NCBI RefSeq assembly: GCF_039535235.1
Contig: NZ_BAAAWU010000001.1
Coordinates: forward strand, 5,642,001 to 5,706,000
DNA: 64,000 bases
Direction: 5' to 3'
From: Streptomyces roseoviridis
GTDB lineage: Bacteria > Actinomycetota > Actinomycetes > Streptomycetales > Streptomycetaceae
The notes beneath the pieces are model-generated. The model ran no database searches. It was given only the letters and a program-made list of their open reading frames with translations, and was not told the origin of the DNA. Within the stretch, counting starts at the first letter, position 1; each line of letters begins with the position of its first letter. The translations under genes and the position numbers were made by a program. Below, piece by piece: positions 18,628 to 26,044 of the stretch.

Positions 18628-19379
18628 GCCTCGCCGTACGGGTGATCCCCTGCCTGGACGTGGACAACGGCCGGGTGGTCAAGGGCGTCAACTTCCAGAA
18701 CCTCCGGGACGCCGGCGACCCGGTCGAGATGGCCAAGCTGTACGACGCCGAGGGCGCCGACGAGCTGACCTTCCTGGACATCACCGCCTCCTCGGGCAAC
18801 CGGGAGACCACCTACGACGTGGTGCGCCGCACCGCCGAGCAGGTCTTCATCCCGCTCACCGTCGGCGGTGGCGTGCGCTCGGCCGGGGACGTCGACCGCC
18901 TGCTGCGGGCCGGGGCCGACAAGGTGGGCGTGAACACGGCCGCCATCGCCCGCCCCGAGCTGATCCAGGAGATCGCCGAGCGCTTCGGCCGCCAGGTCCT
19001 CGTCCTGTCGGTCGACGCCCGCCGCACCCCGTCCGGCTCCTTCGAGGTGACGACGCACGGCGGCCGCAAGGGCACCGGCATCGACGCCGTCGAGTGGGCC
19101 CACCGGGCCGCCGAGCTGGGCGCCGGGGAGATCCTGCTGAACTCGATGGACGCGGACGGCACGAAGGACGGCTACGACACCGAGATGATCGCGGCCGTGC
19201 GCAAGCACGTGACCGTCCCGGTGATCGCCTCCGGCGGCGCGGGCCGGCTCGCCGACTTCCCGCCCGCGGTCGAAGCGGGTGCGGACGCGGTGCTCGCCGC
19301 CTCCGTGTTCCACTTCGGTGACCTGCGGATCGGCGAGGTCAAGCAGACGCTGCGGGAAGCGGGCCACGAGGTCCGCTGA
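18624..19379 (+). CDS. hisF: Imidazole glycerol phosphate synthase, cyclase subunit
   Basis: A 251-residue (beta/alpha)8 barrel that uses ammonia from HisH to convert PRFAR into IGP and AICAR. The two catalytic Asp are in VIPCLDVDNGRVVKG and VLSVDARRTPSG; phosphate sites are in TVGGGVRSAGD and VIASGGAGRLADF. ATG 18624 overlaps the RidA gene by four bases. Last gene of the operon; a terminator starts 20 bases downstream. Confidence 0.97.
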   Translation: MSLAVRVIPCLDVDNGRVVKGVNFQNLRDAGDPVEMAKLYDAEGADELTFLDITASSGNRETTYDVVRRTAEQVFIPLTVGGGVRSAGDVDRLLRAGADKVGVNTAAIARPELIQEIAERFGRQVLVLSVDARRTPSGSFEVTTHGGRKGTGIDAVEWAHRAAELGAGEILLNSMDADGTKDGYDTEMIAAVRKHVTVPVIASGGAGRLADFPPAVEAGADAVLAASVFHFGDLRIGEVKQTLREAGHEVR

Positions 19380-19398
19380 GGCACTGTTCCACGCTGTG

Positions 19399-19423
19399 AG
19401 GGCCCCTTCGGGGGCCCTTCTCC
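19399..19423 (+). terminator. Intrinsic terminator of the his operon
   Basis: An 8-bp GC stem (AGGGCCCC, 19399-19406, with its complement at 19411-19418) is closed by a TTCG tetraloop and followed by a pyrimidine-rich run. It lies directly after hisF. Confidence 0.8.
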
Positions 19424-19461
19424 CTTTCTCCGCCGCCTGGCCGACGCGCGGGAGCATGCGT

Positions 19462-19489
19462 GCAATTTCCATTGCGCAATTTTTCTTGC
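19462..19489. promoter_or_regulatory. Tandem operator of the ArsR-like gene
   Basis: Two 14-bp inverted repeats abut exactly: GCAATTTCCATTGC (19462-19475) and GCAATTTTTCTTGC (19476-19489), both of form GCAA-N6-TTGC. They overlap the -35 (TTGCGC, 19472-19477) and the spacer before the -10 (TAGGCT, 19495-19500, 17-base spacing). The region is much more A/T-rich than its surroundings. This is the expected layout for autorepression. Confidence 0.8.
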
Positions 19490-19494
19490 GTATC

Positions 19495-19500
19495 TAGGCT
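19495..19500 (+). promoter_or_regulatory. -10 box of the ArsR-like/MFS operon
   Basis: TAGGCT, 17 bases after TTGCGC and seven bases before ATG 19508. The spacing predicts a leaderless transcript. Confidence 0.65.
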
Positions 19501-19507
19501 CCGAGGC

Positions 19508-20107
19508 ATGACCTCGCCCTCCCCCGAGAACGAGACGCGCCGGATCACCGATCTCGGCACGCTCAAGGCCGTCTCGCACCCGCTGCGCATGCGTCTGTAC
19601 CGCGCCCTCTTCGTGGCCCGCACCGCCACCGCGTCCCAGCTCGCCGAACAGGTCGACGAGGCCGTCTCGCTCGTCAGCTACCACCTGCGCAAGCTCGCCG
19701 AGGGCGGGCTCGTCGAGGAGGCTCCCGCGCAGTCCGCCGACGGCCGCGAGCGCTGGTGGCAGCCCAGTTCGTACGGCTTCGCCATCCGCGAGGAGGACAT
19801 CCGCGACACCCCCGAGCTCGTCGCCGCGAACGCCGCCTTCGGCCGCACCCTCGAGGAGCAGCGCACCCAGATGCACCGCCGCTTCCTCGACGAGCGCCTC
19901 ACCTGGCCGGACGCATGGCGCTCCGCCGCCGTCAGCTCCGAGTGGCTGCCCCGTCTCACCGCCGCCGAACTCGCCGCCCTGGGCGAGGAGCTGGACGCCG
20001 TCGTCAGGAAGTACGACCAGGCCGCCCGCGCCGCCGAGGCCGCCGGAGCCACCGAGGGCCGCGAGAACGTCGCCGTCCACCTCCACGGCTTCCCCTACCG
20101 CGCATGA
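19508..20107 (+). CDS. ArsR-type winged-helix regulator
   Basis: A 199-residue protein with an N-terminal winged helix-turn-helix (about residues 18-95: LKAVSHPLRMRLYRALFVARTATASQLAEQ, then the recognition helix AVSLVSYHLRKLAEGGLVEE) and a helical C-terminal half. No cysteine-pair metal motif is visible, so metal sensing is not implied. It overlaps the MFS transporter start (ATGA at 20104), giving a regulator-efflux pair, and it has a tandem palindrome over its own promoter. It most likely represses itself and the transporter and is relieved by an unknown ligand. Confidence 0.9.
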   Translation: MTSPSPENETRRITDLGTLKAVSHPLRMRLYRALFVARTATASQLAEQVDEAVSLVSYHLRKLAEGGLVEEAPAQSADGRERWWQPSSYGFAIREEDIRDTPELVAANAAFGRTLEEQRTQMHRRFLDERLTWPDAWRSAAVSSEWLPRLTAAELAALGEELDAVVRKYDQAARAAEAAGATEGRENVAVHLHGFPYRA

Positions 20108-20126
20108 CGGCCACCCCGCCGGCCGG

Positions 20127-20207
20127 TCCCACCCCGCCCCGTACCGCCCCGACCGGTTCCGCCCCGTCCCACCCCGCCCCGTACCGCCCCGACCGGTTCC
20201 GCCCCGT
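20127..20207. repeat. 40-bp tandem duplication in the MFS gene 5' end
   Basis: A perfect 40-bp unit occurs twice head to tail (20127-20166 and 20167-20206), with one further matching base. Forty is not a multiple of three. With one copy removed, ATG 20104 reads straight into the transporter frame; with two copies it does not. Confidence 0.95.
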
Positions 20208-20257
20208 TCCGTGCCGACCCGTCCCGCGCCGGCCGGCCCGCCCACCGCGACCCCCGC

Positions 20258-21439
20258 GTGCTGCGCTGGGCCGGTGCGTACACCGCGTCCACGCTCGGCG
20301 ACAGCGTCTACCACCTGGCCCTCGCCTGGGCCGCCGTCAGCGGCGGCACCCCCGGCCAGGCGGGACTCGTCATGGCCGTCGCGGCCGTGCCCCGGGCGCT
20401 GCTCCTGCTCGGCGGGGGAGTGGTCGCCGACCGGCTCGGTCCGCACCGGGTCGTCATCGGCTCCGACGCCGTGCGCTGCGTCGTCGTCCTCGGGCTCGCC
20501 GCGGCCCTCCTCGTCGCCTCGCCCGGCCTCTGGGCCCTCGCCGCCGTCGCGCTCGTCTTCGGGGCCGTCGACGCCCTCTTCCTGCCGGCCGTCGGTGCCC
20601 TGCCGGCCCGTATCGCCGCCCATGACCAGCTCGCCCGCGTCCAGGGCATGCGCGGCCTCGCCCAGCGCCTCGGCGCCGTCGTCGGCGCCCCGCTGGGCGG
20701 CCTCGCCGTCGCCGTCGGCGGCCCCGCGACCGCCTTCGGCCTCGCCGGACTGCTCTTCGCCCTCTCGCTGCCCCTGCTGTGCGCGCTCCGGCCGCGCGCG
20801 CTGCCCGCCGGGCACCGGCCCGGCACCGGCACCGCGCTCGGTGACCTCGCCGCCGGCCTGCGCTACCTGCGAGGCCACCGCCTCCTCGGTCCCCTGATGG
20901 TCATCGTGCTCCTCAGCGACCTCGGCTTCGTCGGCCCCCTCAACGTCGGCCTCGCCGTCCTCGCCGAGCAGCGCGGCTGGGGCGCCTCCGGCATCGGCTG
21001 GGTCCTCGCCGGCTTCGGGACCGGCGCGGGCGCGGCCTCGCTCGTCCTGACCGTCCGCGGTCGCGTCCCGCGCGCCGGCCTGGTCAGCGGCTGGACCATG
21101 CTGCTCGGCGCCGCCTCGATCGCCGCCCTCGGCCACGCCGCGCCGCTGCCGGCGGCCGTCGCCCTCGCCCTGGCCATCGGCCTGTTCGCCGGACTGTCCG
21201 GAGCGCTGTGCACCGCGCTCCTCCAGACCGCCTGCGACCCCGCCTACCTCGGCCGGGTCACCGCCGTGGCCGGCCTGTGCTCCCTCGGCCTCGCCCCGCT
21301 CACCTTCCCGCTCACGGGCGCGGCGATCGGCCTGTGGGGCCTCGGCCCGGTGTACGGGGTGAGCGCGGCCGTCTGCGCCCTCTCCGGCGTCTACGGCCTC
21401 CTCGTCACCTCCGTGCGCGAGGCCGAACTGCCCGGGTAG
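20258..21439 (+). CDS. MFS efflux transporter, N-terminus displaced by duplication
   Basis: A major facilitator protein with about 12 hydrophobic segments, starting LRWAGAYTASTLGDSVYHLAL. The frame as present opens only at GTG 20258 (393 residues), immediately before the first membrane helix and with no ribosome site. The natural start is probably ATG 20104, which overlaps the regulator stop. From there, one copy of the 40-bp repeat would give a 38-codon-longer N-terminus (ending GRPAHRDPR before VLRW) in frame. With two copies ATG 20104 runs out of frame. The substrate is unknown; pairing with the ArsR-like repressor suggests drug or toxin export. Confidence 0.85.
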   Translation: MLRWAGAYTASTLGDSVYHLALAWAAVSGGTPGQAGLVMAVAAVPRALLLLGGGVVADRLGPHRVVIGSDAVRCVVVLGLAAALLVASPGLWALAAVALVFGAVDALFLPAVGALPARIAAHDQLARVQGMRGLAQRLGAVVGAPLGGLAVAVGGPATAFGLAGLLFALSLPLLCALRPRALPAGHRPGTGTALGDLAAGLRYLRGHRLLGPLMVIVLLSDLGFVGPLNVGLAVLAEQRGWGASGIGWVLAGFGTGAGAASLVLTVRGRVPRAGLVSGWTMLLGAASIAALGHAAPLPAAVALALAIGLFAGLSGALCTALLQTACDPAYLGRVTAVAGLCSLGLAPLTFPLTGAAIGLWGLGPVYGVSAAVCALSGVYGLLVTSVREAELPG

Positions 21440-21475
21440 GCGCGCGCCCCGGGCCGCCCCGAGCGGGAAGACCGC

Positions 21476-22117
21476 TCAGATCCCCAGCTGCTTCGCCGCG
21501 TGCAGCCGCTCCACGGCCTCCTGCTCGCCGTCCAGCTCCACCTTCGCCGCGTCCTGGCGCCCGAAGAGGAACATCATCAACTCGCCCGGCTCCCCGGACA
21601 CCGTCACCACCGGGGTGCCGCGGCGCGCCACCACCGTCTGGCCGTCGGGGCGGCGCAGCACCAGGCCCACCGGTGCCTTGCGGCCGAGCAGCCGGGCCGA
21701 CTTCTCCAGACGGGACCACAGGGCGTCGGCGAAGACCGGGTCGAGCTCCCGCGGCGACCAGTCCGGCTGGGCCCGGCGCACGTCCTCCGCGTGGACGTAG
21801 AACTCGACGACGTTCGCCCCCTCGTCCACCTGCTTGATGGTGAACGGGGACATCCGCGGCGGCCCCGTACGGATCAGCTGGATCAGCTCCTCGTACGGCT
21901 TCCCGGCGAACTCCTCCTGCACCCGGTCGAGGCGCGCCTTCAGCGCCGGCACCGGCACGACGGTGCCGGCCGCCGCGTCCGGCCGGCGCTCGCGCACCAC
22001 CACATGGGCCGCCAGGTCCCGGGTCCGCCACCCCTCGCAGAGCGTCGGGGCGTCCGGACCGGCCGCCTCCAACAGATCGGCGAGCAGAAGCCGTTCACGC
22101 TTGGCATGGGTCGACAT
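21476..22117 (-). CDS. TIGR03085 family protein (DinB-like fold)
   Basis: A 213-residue protein similar to the TIGR03085 group of the mycothiol-dependent maleylpyruvate isomerase-like/DinB superfamily. Seen: LCEGWRTRDLAAHVVVRERRPDA near the N-terminus, where the conserved His sits, and NVVEFYVHAEDVRRAQ in the middle, giving part of a possible metal site. Function is unknown; a thiol-linked transfer or detoxification role is only suggested by the superfamily. ATG 22117 is seven bases after a TACGCT -10-like box on the minus strand. It is divergent from hisI. Confidence 0.85.
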   Translation of the reverse strand: MSTHAKRERLLLADLLEAAGPDAPTLCEGWRTRDLAAHVVVRERRPDAAAGTVVPVPALKARLDRVQEEFAGKPYEELIQLIRTGPPRMSPFTIKQVDEGANVVEFYVHAEDVRRAQPDWSPRELDPVFADALWSRLEKSARLLGRKAPVGLVLRRPDGQTVVARRGTPVVTVSGEPGELMMFLFGRQDAAKVELDGEQEAVERLHAAKQLGI

Positions 22118-22189
22118 GGTCGCCAGCGTACGGCGATCGCCGCCGGTCCGCCCAGTGGACGCACCGCCGGACACCCCCGGCACCCACGG

Positions 22190-22195
22190 CACAAT
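22190..22195 (+). promoter_or_regulatory. Putative -10 box of hisI
   Basis: CACAAT lies six bases before ATG 22202 with no ribosome binding site between them, consistent with a leaderless mRNA. Confidence 0.45.
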
Positions 22196-22201
22196 GGCCC
22201 C

Positions 22202-22573
22202 ATGAGCAGCACGCCGCCCCGGACCTCCAGCGATCTCGACCCGGCCATCGCCGCCCGCCTCAGGCGCAGCCCCGACGGCCTGGTCCCCGCCATCGCCCAG
22301 CAGTACGACACCGGTGAGGTGCTCATGCTCGGCTGGATGGACGACGAGGCCCTCCACCGCACCCTCACCACCGGCCGCTGCACCTACTGGTCCCGCAGCC
22401 GCCAGGAGTACTGGGTCAAGGGAGACACCTCCGGGCACGTCCAGCACGTCAGGTCCGTCGCCCTCGACTGCGACGCCGACACCGTGCTCGTCAAGGTCGA
22501 CCAGGTCGGCGCCGCCTGCCACACCGGCACGCGCACCTGCTTCGACACCGACGTCCTCCTCGCGGCCGAGTAG
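22202..22573 (+). CDS. hisI: Phosphoribosyl-AMP cyclohydrolase
   Basis: A 123-residue cyclohydrolase that opens the adenine ring of PR-AMP in histidine synthesis. Complete family landmarks: MLGWMDDEAL, TYWSRSRQEYWVKGDTSGHVQ, the acidic Mg-binding DCDADTVLVKVDQ, and the zinc-ligand cysteines in ACHTGTRTCF. It is the monofunctional type, without a HisE domain. It is encoded away from the main his operon, just ahead of trpE. Confidence 0.97.
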   Translation: MSSTPPRTSSDLDPAIAARLRRSPDGLVPAIAQQYDTGEVLMLGWMDDEALHRTLTTGRCTYWSRSRQEYWVKGDTSGHVQHVRSVALDCDADTVLVKVDQVGAACHTGTRTCFDTDVLLAAE

Positions 22574-22576
22574 GGT
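22571..22576 (+). promoter_or_regulatory. Putative -10 box of trpE
   Basis: TAGGGT overlaps the hisI stop codon and ends eight bases before ATG 22585. There is no Shine-Dalgarno sequence, so trpE is probably leaderless or translated from hisI read-through. Confidence 0.45.
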
Positions 22577-22584
22577 CTGGCGCC

Positions 22585-24075
22585 ATGGATCTCGAGACCT
22601 TCCGCAAGCTGGCGGCCGACCGCCGCGTCATCCCCGTCAGCCGCAGGCTCCTCGCGGACGGCGACACCCCGGTCGGGCTCTACCGCAAGCTCGCCGCCGA
22701 ACGCCCCGGCACCTTCCTCCTCGAATCCGCGGAGAACGGCCGCAGCTGGTCCCGCTACTCCTTCATCGGCGTCCGCAGCGACGCCACCCTGACGGTGAAG
22801 GACGGCGAGGCGCACTGGCTCGGCACCCCGCCGGTCGGCGTGCCCGTCGACGGCGACCCGCTCGCCGCGCTGCGCGCCACCGTCGAGACCCTCCACACCC
22901 CGCGCGACCTGGCCTCCGGCATGCCGCCGTTCACCGGCGGCATGGTCGGCTACCTCGGCTACGACATCGTGCGCCGCCTGGAGCGCATCGGCGAGCACGG
23001 TCGCGACGACCTGCGGCTCCCCGAGCTCACCATGCTGCTCACCAGCGACCTCGCCGTCCTCGACCACTGGGACGGCACGGTCCTCTTGATCGCCAACGCG
23101 ATCAACCACAACGACCTGGACACCGGTGTCGACGAGGCGTACGCGGGGGCCGTGGCCCGCCTCGACGCGATGGAGGCCGACCTGGCCCGCCCGGCCACGG
23201 CCGCCCCCGCCGCGCTGCCCGCCTCCGAGCTGCCGGAGTTCTCGGCCCGGTGGGGCGGGCCCGCCTACCAGGACGCCGTCGAGGACATCAAGGAGCGGAT
23301 CCGGGCCGGCGAGGCGTTCCAGGTCGTGCCCTCGCAGCGGTTCGAGACCCCCTGCACCGCCTCCGCCCTCGACGTCTACCGGGTGCTGCGGGCCACCAAC
23401 CCCTCCCCGTACATGTACCTGTTCCGCTTCGAGAACGGCTTCGACGTCGTCGGCTCCTCGCCGGAGGCGCTGGTCAAGGTCGAGGACGGGCACGCGATGC
23501 TCCACCCCATCGCCGGCACCCGGCACCGCGGCGCCACCCCGCAGGAGGACCACGACCTCGCCGAGGAACTGCTCGCCGACCCCAAGGAGCGCGCCGAGCA
23601 CCTCATGCTCGTCGACCTCGGCCGCAACGACCTGGGCCGGGTCTGCGAGCCGGGCTCCGTCGAGGTCGTCGACTTCATGTCGATCGAGCGCTACTCGCAC
23701 GTCATGCACATCGTCTCCACCGTGACCGGCAAGGTCGCCGAGGGGAAGACCGCCTTCGACGTCCTCACCGCCTGTTTCCCCGCCGGCACCCTCTCCGGGG
23801 CGCCCAAGCCGCGCGCCATGCAGATCATCGAGGAGCTCGAACCCTCCCGGCGCGGCCTGTACGGCGGATGCGTCGGCTACCTGGACTTCGCCGGCGACTC
23901 CGACACCGCCATCGCCATCCGTACGGCGCTGCTGCGCGACGGCACCGCGTACGTGCAGGCGGGAGCCGGTGTCGTCGCCGACTCCGACCCGGTCGCCGAG
24001 GACAACGAGTGCCGCAACAAGGCCGCGGCCGTCCTCCGGGCCGTCCACACGGCCAACCGGATGACCGCCGGCTGA
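22585..24075 (+). CDS. trpE: Anthranilate synthase component I
   Basis: A 496-residue chorismate-using enzyme forming anthranilate with the TrpG glutaminase, which is not in this window. The allosteric tryptophan-binding motif LLES is at residues 45-48, so feedback inhibition is expected. Catalytic landmarks: AFQVVPSQRF, NPSPYMYLF, GTRHRGATPQED, LVDLGRNDLGRV, and PAGTLSGAPKPRAMQIIEELE. It is not fused to TrpG, unlike the fused TrpEG types found in some secondary-metabolite loci, so it is most likely the primary-metabolism enzyme. Confidence 0.98.
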   Translation: MDLETFRKLAADRRVIPVSRRLLADGDTPVGLYRKLAAERPGTFLLESAENGRSWSRYSFIGVRSDATLTVKDGEAHWLGTPPVGVPVDGDPLAALRATVETLHTPRDLASGMPPFTGGMVGYLGYDIVRRLERIGEHGRDDLRLPELTMLLTSDLAVLDHWDGTVLLIANAINHNDLDTGVDEAYAGAVARLDAMEADLARPATAAPAALPASELPEFSARWGGPAYQDAVEDIKERIRAGEAFQVVPSQRFETPCTASALDVYRVLRATNPSPYMYLFRFENGFDVVGSSPEALVKVEDGHAMLHPIAGTRHRGATPQEDHDLAEELLADPKERAEHLMLVDLGRNDLGRVCEPGSVEVVDFMSIERYSHVMHIVSTVTGKVAEGKTAFDVLTACFPAGTLSGAPKPRAMQIIEELEPSRRGLYGGCVGYLDFAGDSDTAIAIRTALLRDGTAYVQAGAGVVADSDPVAEDNECRNKAAAVLRAVHTANRMTAG

Positions 24076-24119
24076 CCCCGCACGGCCACCGGCCGGCCAC
24101 CGGCCGACCGCCGGGCCGG

Positions 24120-24147
24120 CCCCGTCCGGAGCGCACGGCGGACGGGG
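24120..24147 (+). terminator. Hairpin after trpE
   Basis: A 9-bp perfect stem (CCCCGTCCG at 24120-24128 and its complement at 24139-24147) with a 10-base loop lies 45 bases after the trpE stop. There is no T-run, so termination is only possible. Confidence 0.4.
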
Positions 24148-24199
24148 ACGCCGTGACCGGGATGACCGGTTCGCGAGGCGGTAGGGGATAGTGGGGTAC

Positions 24200-24844
24200 G
24201 TGAGTGCCGTACCCGTACCCCAGCCCCGAGCCGCCCGACCGGGCGGCGCCGCCCCCTCCGGCGCCCGCCGCAGCCTGGCCGCGGCCCTGCTGCTCGGCGC
24301 CCTCGGAGCCACCGTCGTACTGCTCTCCGCCGGCCAGATCTGGGCCGAGGGCACCGCGTCCGTCGGCGGCGGCACCGTCCCGGTGGAGGCCGACGGCGGC
24401 GCCGTCACCGGCGTGCCGACCGCCCTCGCGATCGTCGGCCTCGCCGCGCTCGTCGCCGTCTTCGCCGTCCGCCGCGCCGGCCGCACCCTGGTCGCCGCCC
24501 TGCTCGCCCTGAGCGGCGCGGGAGCGGCCCTCGCCGCGGTCCTCGGCGCCTCCGACAGCACCGCCCTGAACGCCGAGGCCGCCCGGATCAGCGGCAACAC
24601 CGCCGCCGTGGTCGGCGGACTCAGCCACACCGCCTGGCCCTACGTCACCGCCGCCGGCGCGCTCCTCATCCTCGCCGCCGGCCTCTTCGCCCTCCGCTTC
24701 GGCAAGTCCTGGCCGGCCATGGGCGGACGCTACGAACGCACCGGCGCCCCCCGCGCCGCCCGCCGCCCCGCGGCCGTCGACCCCGACCGCCCCGAGGACC
24801 TGTGGAAGGCCCTCGACCGCGGCGAGGACCCGACGCACGGCTAG
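24200..24844 (+). CDS. Tryptophan-region membrane protein (TIGR02234-like)
   Basis: A 214-residue integral membrane protein of the actinobacterial family annotated as trp-biosynthesis-associated membrane protein. There are four hydrophobic segments, an extracytoplasmic stretch after the first (GQIWAEGTASVGGG), and a charged C-terminal tail ending in DPDRPEDLWKALDRGEDPTHG. GTG 24200 is favoured over GTG 24191 because GATAGT (24187-24192) ends seven bases before it. Known only by its conserved place beside trp genes; biochemical role unknown. Confidence 0.85.
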   Translation: MSAVPVPQPRAARPGGAAPSGARRSLAAALLLGALGATVVLLSAGQIWAEGTASVGGGTVPVEADGGAVTGVPTALAIVGLAALVAVFAVRRAGRTLVAALLALSGAGAALAAVLGASDSTALNAEAARISGNTAAVVGGLSHTAWPYVTAAGALLILAAGLFALRFGKSWPAMGGRYERTGAPRAARRPAAVDPDRPEDLWKALDRGEDPTHG

Positions 24845-24960
24845 CGCACACCGTGCCCGGTCGCGACGCGTGACCGTTCGGGCACCCCGATTCATCGCCG
24901 CGCCCCCATGTGCGGGAGAATGAGACGTCACCACCGCGCAACATCAACGAGGAGCAACTC

Positions 24961-25221
24961 ATGGCGGGCAGCGCCCACGGACACACCCCGGCCGCCTGGA
25001 CCGGTGTCATCATCTCCTTCATCGGCTTCTGCATCGCCGGCGTCTTCATGGTGGCGGCCAACGTGCCCGGTTTCTGGGCCGGTATCGGCGTCATCGTCCT
25101 CGGCGGTGTCGTCGGCGGGGCGATGAAGATCGCGGGCCTCGGCATGCCGAAGGAATCGGCCGACGTCGCCGCCGCCCGCGAGGCCGCCACCGCCAGGGCC
25201 CTCGAGAAGACCGGCGCCTGA
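24961..25221 (+). CDS. HGxxPAAW-motif small membrane protein
   Basis: An 86-residue protein from ATG 24961, with GAGGAG nine bases upstream. The N-terminal HGHTPAAW matches the motif that names this actinobacterial family. Two membrane helices follow (VIISFIGFCIAGVFMVAA and IGVIVLGGVVGGAMKIAG), then a short charged tail. It recurs next to trp genes; function unknown. Confidence 0.88.
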   Translation: MAGSAHGHTPAAWTGVIISFIGFCIAGVFMVAANVPGFWAGIGVIVLGGVVGGAMKIAGLGMPKESADVAAAREAATARALEKTGA

Positions 25222-25239
25222 CACCCCCGCGTCACCCCG

Positions 25240-25272
25240 AAGGCGCAGCCCCGCGAGGCGGGGCTGCGCCTT
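25240..25272 (+). terminator. Intrinsic terminator after the HGxxPAAW gene
   Basis: A perfect 15-bp stem (AAGGCGCAGCCCCGC, 25240-25254, with its complement at 25258-25272) and a three-base GAG loop. Confidence 0.75.
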
Positions 25273-25298
25273 CGCGCGTCAGGAGCGAGAATCACCGG

Positions 25299-25922
25299 AT
25301 GGATTCGAATCCGACGACGGGACCCACGACGGCACCGGGCACGGGACCGGCACCGGGCACGGGACCGGGGCCGGACACGGGGCCGGGACCGGAGACGGGG
25401 CCCGTGACGGACGCGGCGGCCTCGGGGGCGGCTGGCCCCCGGGCCTCAGCGGCCCCGCCGGGCGCCCCCACCCCCCCCGCGAGCCCCTGGGCCACGGCCG
25501 CCGGCCCGTACGCCCCGCGGCCCAGGCCGCTCGCCCAGCGCCTCCTCACCCCGCTGGGCGCCCTCGCCGGGGTCGCCGCCGCCTTCGCGTACGTAGGGAC
25601 CGTCGACCCCAACGAACCCGGCCACTACCCGGTCTGCCCCCTGCTGCGCTTCACCGGCGTCTACTGCCCCGGCTGCGGCGGGCTGCGCAGTGCCCACGCC
25701 TTCGTGCACGGCGACCTCGGCGCCGCCCTGGGGGCCAACGCGCTCGCCGTCGTCGGCTACGGGGTCTTCGCGGCCGTCATGGTCATCTGGCTGGTTCGCG
25801 CCGTTCGCGGTCTCCCCATGCGGCTGGCCGTCCCCCCGGCCTGGTGGTGGGGGATCGGCACCGTGCTGGCCCTTTTCACCCTCGTACGCAACCTTCCGTT
25901 CGGCTCCGCGCTCGCCCCCTGA
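25299..25922 (+). CDS. DUF2752 membrane protein
   Basis: A 207-residue protein. The C-terminal 130 residues match DUF2752: a first helix, then CPLLRFTGVYCPGCGGLRSAHAFVHGD with its conserved Cys residues, then two further helices. The N-terminal 65 residues are a low-complexity Gly/Pro/Thr run encoded by short GC-rich repeats (GTGPAPGTGPGPDTGPGPETGP-like), probably disordered and variable between strains. ATG 25299 is six bases after GAGAAT. Function unknown. Confidence 0.85.
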   Translation: MDSNPTTGPTTAPGTGPAPGTGPGPDTGPGPETGPVTDAAASGAAGPRASAAPPGAPTPPASPWATAAGPYAPRPRPLAQRLLTPLGALAGVAAAFAYVGTVDPNEPGHYPVCPLLRFTGVYCPGCGGLRSAHAFVHGDLGAALGANALAVVGYGVFAAVMVIWLVRAVRGLPMRLAVPPAWWWGIGTVLALFTLVRNLPFGSALAP

Positions 25923-26044
25923 CCTGCCCGTAAGTCCCAGCAGATGGGACGCGGCTCCCGCCGATGCGGGTCCGGGGCCCACCTGCGGATACCATCGACA
26001 TGGCTGAACAACACCGTCACCAGTCCCGGAAGGGGGCCTCTCGC

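Noticed and set aside
20104..20625. The open frame from ATG 20104 read as an independent Pro/Arg-rich protein
   Set aside because: Only the first 20 or so codons make sense; after the second repeat copy it is an out-of-frame reading of the transporter gene.
26000..26044. Start of trpC at ATG 26000, or a His-rich leader peptide there
   Set aside because: No ribosome site, residues not conserved in TrpC as I know it, and a strong GGAAGGGGG precedes GTG 26045. Its His/Gln codons do not make a plausible tryptophan attenuator.
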